From the NCBI GenBank assembly GCA_028684065.1, contig JAQUGO010000001.1, forward strand, positions 372,001 to 436,000: a stretch of 64,000 nucleotides of DNA, written 5' to 3'. Made by a program: the position numbers and the translations under genes. The stretch's first letter is position 1. Each line of letters starts with the position of its first letter. The DNA is from Sulfurospirillaceae bacterium (GTDB taxonomy: Bacteria; Campylobacterota; Campylobacteria; Campylobacterales; Sulfurospirillaceae). Shown one piece after another: positions 1 through 8,971 of this stretch. Under the pieces are notes generated by a model. It was not told the DNA's origin, made no database searches, and saw nothing but the letters and a program-made list of their open reading frames with translations.

Positions 1-1197
1 GGCATCTTTCGTACTTGTAGCAGATGCAAAATAATCGTTGAAGTACTCTTTTTCCAATAAATTCCCACTACCTTTAGCATATTCAACCAAATCTTTGTTT
101 CTCTTATCATTCATAAACCTATAAAGCTCAGAAAAACTTCCTCCGCCTTTTCTTAATAAAATACGAATACAATTTAAAAGTAACTCTTCCATTGCACCAC
201 TAAATGATTCTTCCATTTTAATGCTTTTTAAGACTCGTAAAATTACTTGAACTAATTTAGCTATATTTTTTTCACTTTTATCGGAAATCTCAAATAGATT
301 AATGGTAGGAGAATAGGAGCTGTCTAACACTGGGCAAATATACACCAACCTCTCTGGTTCCTTAATTAATTTTATGATTTTTTTAGCTAAATCACTATGT
401 ATATCAAATAGAATAACACTACAATCATTTCTAAAAATATACCTTAACATTAATGTGAGCATGAGAAAACTTTTCCCTATACGTGTTAAACCTGTTATAA
501 GGGTATGGTAATCTCCTTGTGGAAAGAGAGTTTCATAGTTTTCATTATAAGGATCTAAAATAGGTAAGTTATTGCTGCTTAAATGTGTATTAGTAGTGAC
601 TTCGCTAACTAATTCAAGATATCTTTGATTGTCATTTGTATGTAAATTAATCTGTTCTTTAGGCATAGATGAAATTTCACTTGCATAATAATCTAAAGAT
701 TGTTCAATTTCTTTATATAAAAGTACTAAGTTACTTATACCGAGCTTTGAAAGAAAATCTTCATCTTTATTTATAAAAAGTGTTGTCGTTAATTCCATAA
801 AATTTTTAAAGAATGAATCTGCTTCATCTATTGTAACAATCACTTTGATTTGAGTTGGTATTGTACGTTCATCGGATAAAAATGACCTTTGAATAACAAT
901 TGAAACAAGTAATTGTTTAAGCTTCTCTCGATCATTTTCATCTACTGGAATATGATCAATATGCAAAATCAATTTCCCTTTTACAATGTTTTCAAAACTT
1001 TCTTTTTGCAACATATTATCTGTAAGTGTTGCAATTATGCCTGTATTGAAAAGTTGCTTGATTACCTTATTAATAACAATATCTTTGGATACAGTTTGAT
1101 TGCCAACTAATAATAAAATAGTATTCGCATATGTGTCGACAATATCTTTGATCCATAAAGATATGGAGTCTGAGTTGCATTGCGTAAGATTTGACAT
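1..1197 (-). CDS. HerA/TraG-like P-loop ATPase, partial (runs off left edge)
   Basis: An open frame without stop covers the first 399 codons from an ATG that shares ATGA with the stop of the upstream gene, so it is translationally coupled and 3'-truncated by the window edge. Residues 236-243 read GLTRIGKS, a Walker A loop preceded by HTLIT. About 22 residues later comes VILFDIHSDLAKKI (from residue 261), and then YICP...YSPTINLFE. This order (P-loop, D-x-H-x-D-L-A strand, then an NLFE-like motif) is the layout of HerA/FtsK-type DNA-pumping ATPases and TraG/VirD4-like coupling proteins of conjugative elements. The N-terminal 215 residues include VTIDEADSFF but no fold I recognise. The role in DNA transfer or mobile-element biology is inferred from family and from the AlpA-like neighbour. 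A HerA-type defence ATPase is the alternative. Confidence 0.7.
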   Translation of the reverse strand, partial: MSNLTQCNSDSISLWIKDIVDTYANTILLLVGNQTVSKDIVINKVIKQLFNTGIIATLTDNMLQKESFENIVKGKLILHIDHIPVDENDREKLKQLLVSIVIQRSFLSDERTIPTQIKVIVTIDEADSFFKNFMELTTTLFINKDEDFLSKLGISNLVLLYKEIEQSLDYYASEISSMPKEQINLHTNDNQRYLELVSEVTTNTHLSSNNLPILDPYNENYETLFPQGDYHTLITGLTRIGKSFLMLTLMLRYIFRNDCSVILFDIHSDLAKKIIKLIKEPERLVYICPVLDSSYSPTINLFEISDKSEKNIAKLVQVILRVLKSIKMEESFSGAMEELLLNCIRILLRKGGGSFSELYRFMNDKRNKDLVEYAKGSGNLLEKEYFNDYFASATSTKDA

Positions 1198-1787
1198 CAA
1201 TTTTCTGGTAAAAGATTGGTATTGACTATTAAGTAACAATTTTTTTTTTGATATCGCGTGTCTGCCAATAAATTTCTCTTCCAAACGCCATTATAGTCTT
1301 GAAATAACTCATATTTTGTATTAGGATTAAATAGCTCTTCTTCTATAATAGGTAAACTATTAATTGTTATTGGAAAAGTATTTATCCTATTTTCATTGTT
1401 GTTTTGTAAGACATCATTTATGTCGTTATAAATGCGCACGTTGCATCCATAACGGCTCGAAAGTTCTTTTTGTATTTCGATCTGATTAGCACTGATCAAT
1501 TGTCCATTGTTTGTGCGGTAGTACAATTGTTTTTGATATCTCCACAATCGTATCTCTGGGTCATTGATTCTATGGAGTAGACTATTTTGAGCATTTATTA
1601 ATGAGTTATATTTACTCACTTCATTATTCCAAATATGTTGTCTATTAGCCTCAGCTTGCCAGTATCTTTGATTAGTATTTTCCACTGCCGCCACACTAGT
1701 GGAATATTGTGCTAACTGATGTCCAAATTGAGTATTATCTATTTGTATAGCATTTGAAATTGCCATCCCATCTAAATTTAAATTCAT
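1197..1787 (-). CDS. Hypothetical protein of accessory element, 196 aa
   Basis: I do not recognise this protein. It is rich in Asn, Gln, Ile and Tyr, has no signal peptide or membrane segment, and its first 80 residues (many Gln/Asn, regular hydrophobics) could be helical. Its ATG lies inside the TGA of the upstream AlpA-like gene and its own TGA overlaps the ATG of the downstream ATPase gene, so the three genes form one tightly coupled operon. Such coupling suggests a stoichiometric partner of the ATPase, but nothing in the sequence shows a function. The AT-rich composition matches its element neighbours and differs from the genes beyond the tRNA. Confidence 0.7.
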   Translation of the reverse strand: MNLNLDGMAISNAIQIDNTQFGHQLAQYSTSVAAVENTNQRYWQAEANRQHIWNNEVSKYNSLINAQNSLLHRINDPEIRLWRYQKQLYYRTNNGQLISANQIEIQKELSSRYGCNVRIYNDINDVLQNNNENRINTFPITINSLPIIEEELFNPNTKYELFQDYNGVWKRNLLADTRYQKKNCYLIVNTNLLPEN

Positions 1788-2032
1788 TTTACACCACCTT
1801 TTACCTGGTGTTCTTCAAGCCATTGGTCAATAGCATATCTATCATAACGGATGTATTTACCGTTTATTTTACTAAAAGGTATTGTTGAGCTATTGCTAGC
1901 CATCCTCATTTTTGCTTGTGTTGATTTACTAAAGCCATACTCTTTAGCTAGGTCATCTGGAGACAACCACCTTTTACCTACGTTTGCATATAGCTTTGCA
2001 AACTCGATAGTTTCTAAATTTACTGACATCAT
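1784..2032 (-). CDS. AlpA/excisionase-like helix-turn-helix DNA-binding protein
   Basis: Small protein (82 codons from the first of two adjacent ATGs; the second gives better spacing to the AAGGA upstream). The middle reads WLSPDDLAKEYGFSKSTQAKMR, then IPFSKINGKYIRYDRYAIDQWLEEH. This is the winged-helix MerR/AlpA/Xis arrangement: a helix starting with S/T-x-x-D-L-A, a recognition helix, a short wing with K-Y-x-R-Y/F, and a closing D-x-W-L/I-x-x-H helix. Such proteins act as excisionases or as activators of integrase genes in prophages, satellites and integrative elements. It heads an operon with an orphan protein and a HerA/TraG-like ATPase, joined by ATGA overlaps. The mobile-element role is inferred from family and neighbours. 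Confidence 0.72.
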   Translation of the reverse strand: MMSVNLETIEFAKLYANVGKRWLSPDDLAKEYGFSKSTQAKMRMASNSSTIPFSKINGKYIRYDRYAIDQWLEEHQVKGGVK

Positions 2033-2299
2033 ATGTCCTTATGTTGATTCAGAAATCGATTTCCTTTGAGTATAAGAAACAAGTATTGAAGCTTCTTTTT
2101 GTTTCCTAACAGTGAAAGTATTCCAAGTAGATTTAATATGTCCAATGGGGAATTTATAGCAAATTTTCCCAAAGTTGAATTATTGCAGTATCGAGTACAG
2201 AGCTCAATCTGATATAATTTCAGCAGAAAGATAAGAGTGTGGTTTTTTTGAAATTGAAGTTTTTGATGATGATTTTGAAACTAAAACATTTTAGGTTAG

Positions 2300-4210
2300 T
2301 CAATCAAAAATTTTAACCAAATCTGGTTTATTACTTTTGATAATATAGGAATCTCCTATGATAAGATTTTTATATTTTGAATTAGTATTTTCTTTTTTTT
2401 CAGGATCATATTGTCTCTTAAATTTATGGTTCTCTCCTTCTTTATTTATTCCATGAATAAGCTCTTTCATTGTTGCTAAATAATATTTAACTTGCTCTTC
2501 AGTTAGATTATCATCTACTAGATATAATATTTGAGTTATTAAATTATTCTTTTCATAGGCGTTTAGTTCTTTATCTGCAATGTCTTTTATATCTGCAATT
2601 TTTTCATGATTAATTTTATAAATATTTCTAGTGTCTTGCAGTTCTTGAATTGACAAGCCTCTTGCGTCTATTATGGATTGTCTTTTTTTCTCAAAGAGAG
2701 GAACAAAAAATTTATATAAATCATAAATATAAAATGCATATGCTAGACTTTTTTTAAAATCTTCTCTTTTTTTTGGAAATAACCTTTTATCCTTAGAGTC
2801 TCTTTTTTCATTTGCAGACTTGATATATATAGGCATTTCTGATAAATCACTTTCAAGCGCTAAATCAAAAAAATACTCCATATTGGTTTTAACAATATTT
2901 TTATTCCTATCATAATCATCTTTTATTTGTGAAATATAGAGTAAAAGGTCTTCTTTTGATAAATTTAAATTCATAGGGACATTCGTTAATCTTGCTGCAT
3001 CAAACATTAGCCTTGGTCTGCTAAATATAGGCTCAGTATCAATATAAATATTTTCTAAGTCTTCATAAGTAAGTGTTTCCAAAAATGAATCATCTAGTAA
3101 ACTAAGTGAGATATACTTACTAATCTGCATAAGATAAATATGTTCTTCTTTAATAACTTGAATATACCCTTTATTTCCAACTATAGATTGGATACCATCA
3201 AATTTAAGTTTTATCATAAATTCATTGTTTGATATCAAATTATCTATTTTTTCCCATTGATATACTTCAGGTTGAGCTAATCGATTTACACATGGAATAT
3301 AAAAATTTGATGGATTTTCTAATATTTCATTTTTAGAAGCAGTAGTATGTTGAATTTTTTGGTCATATATGAGATTGTTATTCATATGGAATTCTATTAA
3401 CTTATTTAAACCATTTTTTATATCATTTACATAGTATTTATTCCAAAACTGAGTATTGTAGTATGAAAAATTTGATTTTAATTGTATAAGTAAATCGTTA
3501 TTTAGATTCTCTTTTAATTGCGATAAAAAATCATCATCTAGTTCTTTTAGATACGTAATATCTCTCAGTGCCCTATATTGTATACTACCTTCTATCGTGT
3601 ATGGTATAAATAATATATCAACAAGTTTATTTATCTCTGAAATAAGAATATCATTTATAAATTTTATTTGACTTGTTTCTTGTAGTTTAAAAGATATATA
3701 TTCTTCATTATGTAATATAAACAATGCATTTTTTTGAAGATAAAAGGCAATGAGCATATGAAATATACTGTTAAATCCTAATGTTGGATCTAATTGAAAC
3801 TTATGCAACATCCTAACATTCCAAGGGCTATGAATAATTTCATCGTAATATTCAATTCTTTTAAATACATGATCATTGTCATCATCACAATCAAAACCCA
3901 AAAAACTTGTTTTTTTAAGCCCTAATTCATTCATTCTATTAATTAATTCTCGAAGCTTTGAGAATTCATCATTGGTCATATCATATTTTGATTTGTTTTT
4001 AAGAGGTTCATATTCATTCAAAAGTGCATTATATTCATCTGTTCTAATAAGCATTTCATACGCGATGCAGTAAATATATTCAGCATCTTTGAAGTTTTGA
4101 ATCTCTTTATAAATTTTCATGTCGCGTAAATTATTCGGAAGTTGAATATTATATGCTTTACACAAATCTCTTAAAATATTAACCGCTTCAATATCTTCAA
4201 TTGATTTCAT
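2300..4210 (-). CDS. Large orphan protein of accessory element, about 636 aa
   Basis: I cannot assign a family. I chose the ATG at 4210 (MKSIEDIEAV) because AAAGG sits eight bases upstream; an open frame continues 28 codons further but that extension is a hydrophobic translation of the leader with no ribosome binding site. The protein is Ile/Asn/Lys/Asp-rich, predicted soluble, with charged helical stretches (for example DEFSKLRELINRMNELG) and no visible nuclease, helicase, relaxase or tyrosine-recombinase motif. It is the first gene inside the 3' end of tRNA-Met, the position where integrative elements often carry their integrase, but I see no R...H-x-x-R...Y signature. Base composition is markedly more AT-rich than the core genes to the right, consistent with transfer. 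Confidence 0.65.
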   Translation of the reverse strand: MKSIEDIEAVNILRDLCKAYNIQLPNNLRDMKIYKEIQNFKDAEYIYCIAYEMLIRTDEYNALLNEYEPLKNKSKYDMTNDEFSKLRELINRMNELGLKKTSFLGFDCDDDNDHVFKRIEYYDEIIHSPWNVRMLHKFQLDPTLGFNSIFHMLIAFYLQKNALFILHNEEYISFKLQETSQIKFINDILISEINKLVDILFIPYTIEGSIQYRALRDITYLKELDDDFLSQLKENLNNDLLIQLKSNFSYYNTQFWNKYYVNDIKNGLNKLIEFHMNNNLIYDQKIQHTTASKNEILENPSNFYIPCVNRLAQPEVYQWEKIDNLISNNEFMIKLKFDGIQSIVGNKGYIQVIKEEHIYLMQISKYISLSLLDDSFLETLTYEDLENIYIDTEPIFSRPRLMFDAARLTNVPMNLNLSKEDLLLYISQIKDDYDRNKNIVKTNMEYFFDLALESDLSEMPIYIKSANEKRDSKDKRLFPKKREDFKKSLAYAFYIYDLYKFFVPLFEKKRQSIIDARGLSIQELQDTRNIYKINHEKIADIKDIADKELNAYEKNNLITQILYLVDDNLTEEQVKYYLATMKELIHGINKEGENHKFKRQYDPEKKENTNSKYKNLIIGDSYIIKSNKPDLVKIFD

Positions 4211-4273
4211 AAGTAATACCTTTAACAAAAAATGAATTATATCGAAAAGGTACAAAAGTATGTTAAAAAGAAA

Positions 4274-4297
4274 AAGTGTCACCCAAAGTGTCACCCA
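4274..4297 (-). repeat. Tandem 12-bp direct repeat next to tRNA-Met 3' end
   Basis: Two perfect head-to-tail copies of AAGTGTCACCCA (+ strand) lie about 70 bp inside the 3' end of the tRNA gene. The GTGTCA core also occurs at the tRNA terminus (GGTGTCAAG). Short direct repeats at this distance from a tRNA attachment site resemble integrase arm-type sites. That reading is inference; no integrase gene is visible in the window. Confidence 0.5.
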
Positions 4298-4364
4298 AGC
4301 AAAACTTAAAGATTTTTATTAGTTGATAATTTGATTAAAACATCTTATTTTTGGGGTTTAGTAG

Positions 4365-4441
4365 TGGTGTCAAGAGAGGGACTCGAACCCTCGACCTCCG
4401 GCTTATGAGACCAGCGCTCTAACCAGCTGAGCTACCTTGAC
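4365..4441 (-). tRNA. tRNA-Met (anticodon CAT), CCA encoded
   Basis: The reverse strand folds as a full cloverleaf. The acceptor GTCAAGG pairs with TCTTGAC (last pair G-U), U8-A9 precede the D-arm GCTC...GAGC, the anticodon loop is CTCATAA with anticodon CAT, the T-arm is GAGGG-TTCGAGT-CCCTC, the discriminator is A, and CCA is genome-encoded. First pair G-C and the arm sequences fit elongator Met rather than initiator tRNA; a tRNA-Ile(CAU) with modified C34 cannot be excluded from sequence alone. The 3' end points towards the AT-rich accessory segment, making it the likely integration site. Confidence 0.93.
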
Positions 4442-4592
4442 ACATTTTTTGTAAGGCTGAAATTATATAGCTTACAAACTTATATTTTGGTTAATTATTA
4501 CATATTTTTATATAATAATTAACCAACAACACTTTTGATCATAAAAACAACAAACCTTTAGTATAAATGACTAAACTTTTAGTGCTTTTTTC

Positions 4593-4621
4593 TTGACTTT
4601 TTAGTTACTTTGCTGTAAAAT
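4593..4621 (+). promoter_or_regulatory. groESL sigma-70 promoter
   Basis: TTGACT and TAAAAT are separated by 17 bp, a near-consensus sigma-70 pair. Transcription would begin about 4628, inside the left half of the CIRCE operator, leaving a leader of about 44 nt before groES. Confidence 0.75.
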
Positions 4622-4622
4622 T

Positions 4623-4649
4623 CTGTCACTCATAATAAAAGAGTGCTAA
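4623..4649 (+). promoter_or_regulatory. CIRCE operator (HrcA site) of groESL, left half degenerate
   Basis: The right half GAGTGCTAA is a perfect CIRCE arm. After the canonical 9-bp spacer (ATAATAAAA) the left half reads CTGTCACTC instead of TTAGCACTC, keeping CACTC and losing most of the outer part. HrcA binding to CIRCE represses groESL in many bacteria, and in Campylobacter and Helicobacter it acts together with HspR. The site overlaps the predicted transcription start and lies about 23 bp before the groES start codon. Confidence 0.8.
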
Positions 4650-4671
4650 ATTTTAGTAAAAGGATAGACCA

Positions 4672-4938
4672 ATGACTTTCAAACCACTAGGGAAAAGAGT
4701 TCTTCTTGAGAGAATTGAAGAGCCAACAACGACAGCTACTGGCATTATTATCCCTGACAACGCCAAAGAAAAACCTCTTAGCGGTATTGTCAAAGCGATA
4801 AGCGCAAAAGTTGAAGAAAAAGGACTGGTTTCTGTAGGTGATAAAGTAGTGTTTGCCAAATATGCAGGTACTGAACTTACAATCGAGGGAAAAGCGTATT
4901 TAGTAATGAATACGGATGATATTTTAGGCGTATTATAA
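4672..4938 (+). CDS. groES: Co-chaperonin GroES
   Basis: Encodes the 10-kDa cap of the GroEL folding chamber, 88 residues, normal for the family. It begins with [12 protein letters not shown], the conserved first strand, followed by a mobile-loop region ([21 protein letters not shown]) with the G-I-I/V-I/L-P hydrophobic tripeptide that docks on GroEL. It ends with the DILGVL tail. An AAGGA lies 7 nt before the ATG. It is the first gene of the groES-groEL operon (21-bp gap) under a sigma-70 promoter with an overlapping CIRCE element, so heat-shock control by HrcA is expected. Confidence 0.97.
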   Translation: MTFKPLGKRVLLERIEEPTTTATGIIIPDNAKEKPLSGIVKAISAKVEEKGLVSVGDKVVFAKYAGTELTIEGKAYLVMNTDDILGVL

Positions 4939-6600
<1,662 letters not shown>

Positions 6601-6624
6601 TCATCTCTTCCCTTCGCTTTACAT

Positions 6625-6649
6625 GTAGAGCTATTTTATATAGCTCTAC
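6625..6649 (+). terminator. Hairpin after groEL
   Basis: GTAGAGCTA pairs perfectly with TAGCTCTAC across a 7-nt loop just after the groEL stop. No U-tract follows, so it may be an mRNA-stabilising 3' end or a weak terminator. The upstream flank contains the recurrent TTTACATGTA palindrome. Confidence 0.55.
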
Positions 6650-6682
6650 ACCCTTGCTATCATACAGGAATACTCATAATCA

Positions 6683-7213
6683 ATGAAAATATTATTTATC
6701 ATGTTACTTTGCTTATCTTACACATACAGTGCAGATACCTTAATCGATGCATTAATGCAAGGGACTTTTGATAAAAAAATTGCCTTAGAACCAACCGATG
6801 GCGAAGATGCTAGAACAGAACTCAACAAACAAAAAGTAATATTTCATTACCTCTCAGCACCCATTAGAGGGATTCAACTTGAAGTTAAAAATGATGGATT
6901 GGTTGCATATGCTAAAGCAATGTATCGTGGCAAAATCTCAGACTTTGGCTATTCATTTAGCGCTAATGGCTACACTACAAACACCTCATCATACACGATG
7001 GATGTCAATTATAATCTGAAAAGAGAACTCACTATTGGATCACGCTATACATATATGAATGAGCTGACCAATACTATTTCTTATGCAGGTATCTACAGTT
7101 CCTTAATCTTAGATGAGATAAGTAAAGGTTTAAATGTAAGTCTGTATTATGACAAAGCTGAAAAAGCAAAAGAAAACGATAAATTTAGCCTCAAAATCAA
7201 AAATAATTTCTAA
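6683..7213 (+). CDS. Short MOMP/OprD-like outer-membrane protein (internally deleted paralogue)
   Basis: 176 residues with a clear signal peptide (MKILFIMLLCLSYTYSA, cut before DTLIDAL). The mature start resembles the Campylobacterota major porin (compare SDTLADAFKNG of the porin near 40.9 kb). It aligns along its length with the next gene: TLIDxL, P-I-x-x-I/L-x-L-E, Y-A-x-x-x-Y-x-G, LTIGSRY, TISYAGIYSSLIL, but lacks about 75 central residues of that protein. It ends in KNNF, a terminal Phe as in outer-membrane barrels. Alternating polar/hydrophobic strands support a beta structure, yet the length is far below a 16- or 18-strand porin. It may be a small barrel, an assembly subunit or a decaying duplicate. 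Tandem with its paralogue, with a 114-bp gap to that gene's likely start. Confidence 0.62.
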   Translation: MKILFIMLLCLSYTYSADTLIDALMQGTFDKKIALEPTDGEDARTELNKQKVIFHYLSAPIRGIQLEVKNDGLVAYAKAMYRGKISDFGYSFSANGYTTNTSSYTMDVNYNLKRELTIGSRYTYMNELTNTISYAGIYSSLILDEISKGLNVSLYYDKAEKAKENDKFSLKIKNNF

Positions 7214-7305
7214 TAAACTTTTTTTTAGATGCATAAAAGCATCTCATGCTTGACTCTTTTAGCATTTATATTAACGTTTTTAACATGTTATAATGATTTA
7301 AATCT

Positions 7306-7319
7306 CTTTACATGTAAAG
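7306..7319. repeat. Perfect copy of the recurrent CTTTACATGTAAAG palindrome over a ribosome binding site
   Basis: A 14-bp perfect palindrome whose right end (AAAGG with the next base) is the ribosome binding site of the following porin-like gene. The same word recurs at many places in the window (see findings); another perfect 14-bp copy lies inside a coding sequence at 55375-55388. Confidence 0.7.
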
Positions 7320-7327
7320 GTGTAGTT

Positions 7328-8116
7328 GTGCAAAAATATTCTATTTTAGTGATGATAATAATGATGCTGTTGTCATCATCCCTTTTTAGCTCTGTTACAC
7401 TTATTGATAATCTGATTGATGGCGATTTTACCACTGAAATTTCTATTGACCATAGTGAAAATAAAGACTATTTAGGCGCAACTAGAACACAAAATAAATT
7501 AGTGATTTTATATTTTAAAGCCGTACCTATTGAAAATCTCTCTTTAGAATTAGCCCTTCAGTCAAGCTCTACCATTGCTCGTTTTGAAACGCATGACAAT
7601 AGTCTTTATTACGCCGAAGTATTATACGATGGAAGACTTATGGAACTTGATTATAACTTAAGCGCCAATTACTACCTTAAGACCTATGCTACTAGTATCG
7701 AAGTTATCGACATGCAAGCCGATGCTTTTGGCATCAAAGCCAATCTTTCCCTTAATGTCTTGGATGTTTATGTTGCGTATTCACAAGTGGGAGATAATTC
7801 AACTGATGCCAATAGTTACCTCGATATTCGTCAACAACTTCTACCCACAAATGCTTTACTGAACTCAGATAATTACGAACCTAACACCTCTTCTTATGCT
7901 ATTGACCTTAGTTTTGAAGCACTTGAGGATATAACCATAGGTTCTCGTTATGTTTTTATGGAAAATGCTCTCTATACTATTTCTTATACAGGCATCTACA
8001 GTTCATTTATACTCAATGAATTATCACGAGGTCTATCCGTTGATTTCGCCTTTGATAAAGCAGGTTTTGACAAAGAGGACCACAAACTAAAACTCACCGT
8101 AGAAAGAGCTTTTTAA
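7328..8116 (+). CDS. MOMP/OprD-like outer-membrane beta-barrel protein
   Basis: I place the start at a GTG with AAAGG seven bases upstream. This gives MQKYSILVMIIMMLLSSSLFSS, a good signal peptide, before VTLIDNLIDGDF; an ATG 99 nt upstream only adds leader translation. The mature protein (about 240 residues) has alternating strands and a C-terminal ERAF ending in Phe, as in outer-membrane barrels. It shares its N-terminal and C-terminal blocks (TIGSRY, TISYTGIYSSFIL, L-x-x-G-L) with the shorter preceding gene and its extreme N-terminus with the major porin near 40.9 kb, so the family is probably MOMP/OprD-like. The stop overlaps the stop of the convergent YitT gene by 4 bp. Substrate unknown. 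Confidence 0.62.
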   Translation: MQKYSILVMIIMMLLSSSLFSSVTLIDNLIDGDFTTEISIDHSENKDYLGATRTQNKLVILYFKAVPIENLSLELALQSSSTIARFETHDNSLYYAEVLYDGRLMELDYNLSANYYLKTYATSIEVIDMQADAFGIKANLSLNVLDVYVAYSQVGDNSTDANSYLDIRQQLLPTNALLNSDNYEPNTSSYAIDLSFEALEDITIGSRYVFMENALYTISYTGIYSSFILNELSRGLSVDFAFDKAGFDKEDHKLKLTVERAF

Positions 8117-8952
8117 TGCCCCCGTCCTAACAATTCAGAAGCTTCCATAACGACCATAAACGCCTCCTTATCTATACTTTGAATCAACTCTTTTAATCGC
8201 GGTACCTTACTATTTTCAACCACTAAAAAAATCATCCGCTTATTTTCATGTTCAAAAATTCCACTACCCTCAACAATCGTTCCATTTTTACCAAGTTGCG
8301 CGACTATCTGCTCGCACAATGCTTCAATTTTGACAGAAACAATATGCACAACTTTCTTCGATGGCCCTCTGGTTAAGAACATGTCAATACTTTTGGCGCT
8401 AAGATAAATGCTCACCAAACTCCAAAGAGCAAGGTCAATATTGCCAAATAAAAAAGCGATGGAGACAATAATCAGAATATCAATTAAAAGCATCACCGTT
8501 GAAGCTTTAATGCTTGTACGCGCCGCTACAATTTTAGCGATAATGGTTGAACCACCAGCAGAAGCATGCCCACTTAAAATAAATCCAAGCCCTATACCAA
8601 TCGCAATACCGCCAAAGATAGCGGCAAGTATCACATCATGGCTGAGTGCCTTGACATGCAAGGCTTCACCCATCACATCAATACAAACAGCCGTAAAACC
8701 AATAGCTACAATACTGCGAAAAGTAAAATGCTTACCAAAATATCTTGTGCCTAACAACAATAAAGGTGCATTAATAGCCACCATTAAAATACCAACGGGT
8801 AGCTTAAAAATATAATGAAGCAAGATAGCCATACCTGAAGTTCCACCTGTTACCAACGCATTAGGGATAAAGAGAGACACAACACCATAGGCCAAAAAAA
8901 GTGAGCCAATGAAAATAAAACTATAGTTTTTAAATTCAGTCGAAAAATTCAA
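8113..8952 (-). CDS. YitT family membrane protein (DUF161 + DUF2179)
   Basis: 279 residues. About six hydrophobic segments fill the first 190 residues, including the family's glycine-rich GGTSGMAILLHYIFKLPVG and ASAGGSTIIAKI motifs. A soluble C-terminal domain of about 80 residues (KKVVHIVSV...FLVVENSKVPRL...DKEAFMVVMEASELLGRG) matches DUF2179. Members are inner-membrane proteins of unresolved transport function. The start is a TTG with AAGGA five bases upstream; no in-frame ATG lies near. The Shine-Dalgarno is part of a TTACATGTAA palindrome. The gene is convergent with the porin-like gene (stops overlap), and its start lies about 20 bp from the end of the flavoprotein gene, in the same orientation, so read-through is possible. 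Confidence 0.82.
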   Translation of the reverse strand: MNFSTEFKNYSFIFIGSLFLAYGVVSLFIPNALVTGGTSGMAILLHYIFKLPVGILMVAINAPLLLLGTRYFGKHFTFRSIVAIGFTAVCIDVMGEALHVKALSHDVILAAIFGGIAIGIGLGFILSGHASAGGSTIIAKIVAARTSIKASTVMLLIDILIIVSIAFLFGNIDLALWSLVSIYLSAKSIDMFLTRGPSKKVVHIVSVKIEALCEQIVAQLGKNGTIVEGSGIFEHENKRMIFLVVENSKVPRLKELIQSIDKEAFMVVMEASELLGRGH

Positions 8953-8971
8953 AGCAATCCTTACATGTAAG

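Noticed and set aside
2041-2299. Short coding remnant on the + strand near 2237-2290
   Set aside because: About 18 codons of acidic sequence without start, ribosome binding site or recognisable relatives; it cannot be told from chance.
4211-4294. N-terminal hydrophobic extension of the 636-residue orphan protein
   Set aside because: The extra 28 codons translate the tandem repeats and an AT-rich leader and lack a ribosome binding site; the ATG at 4210 has AAAGG at good spacing.
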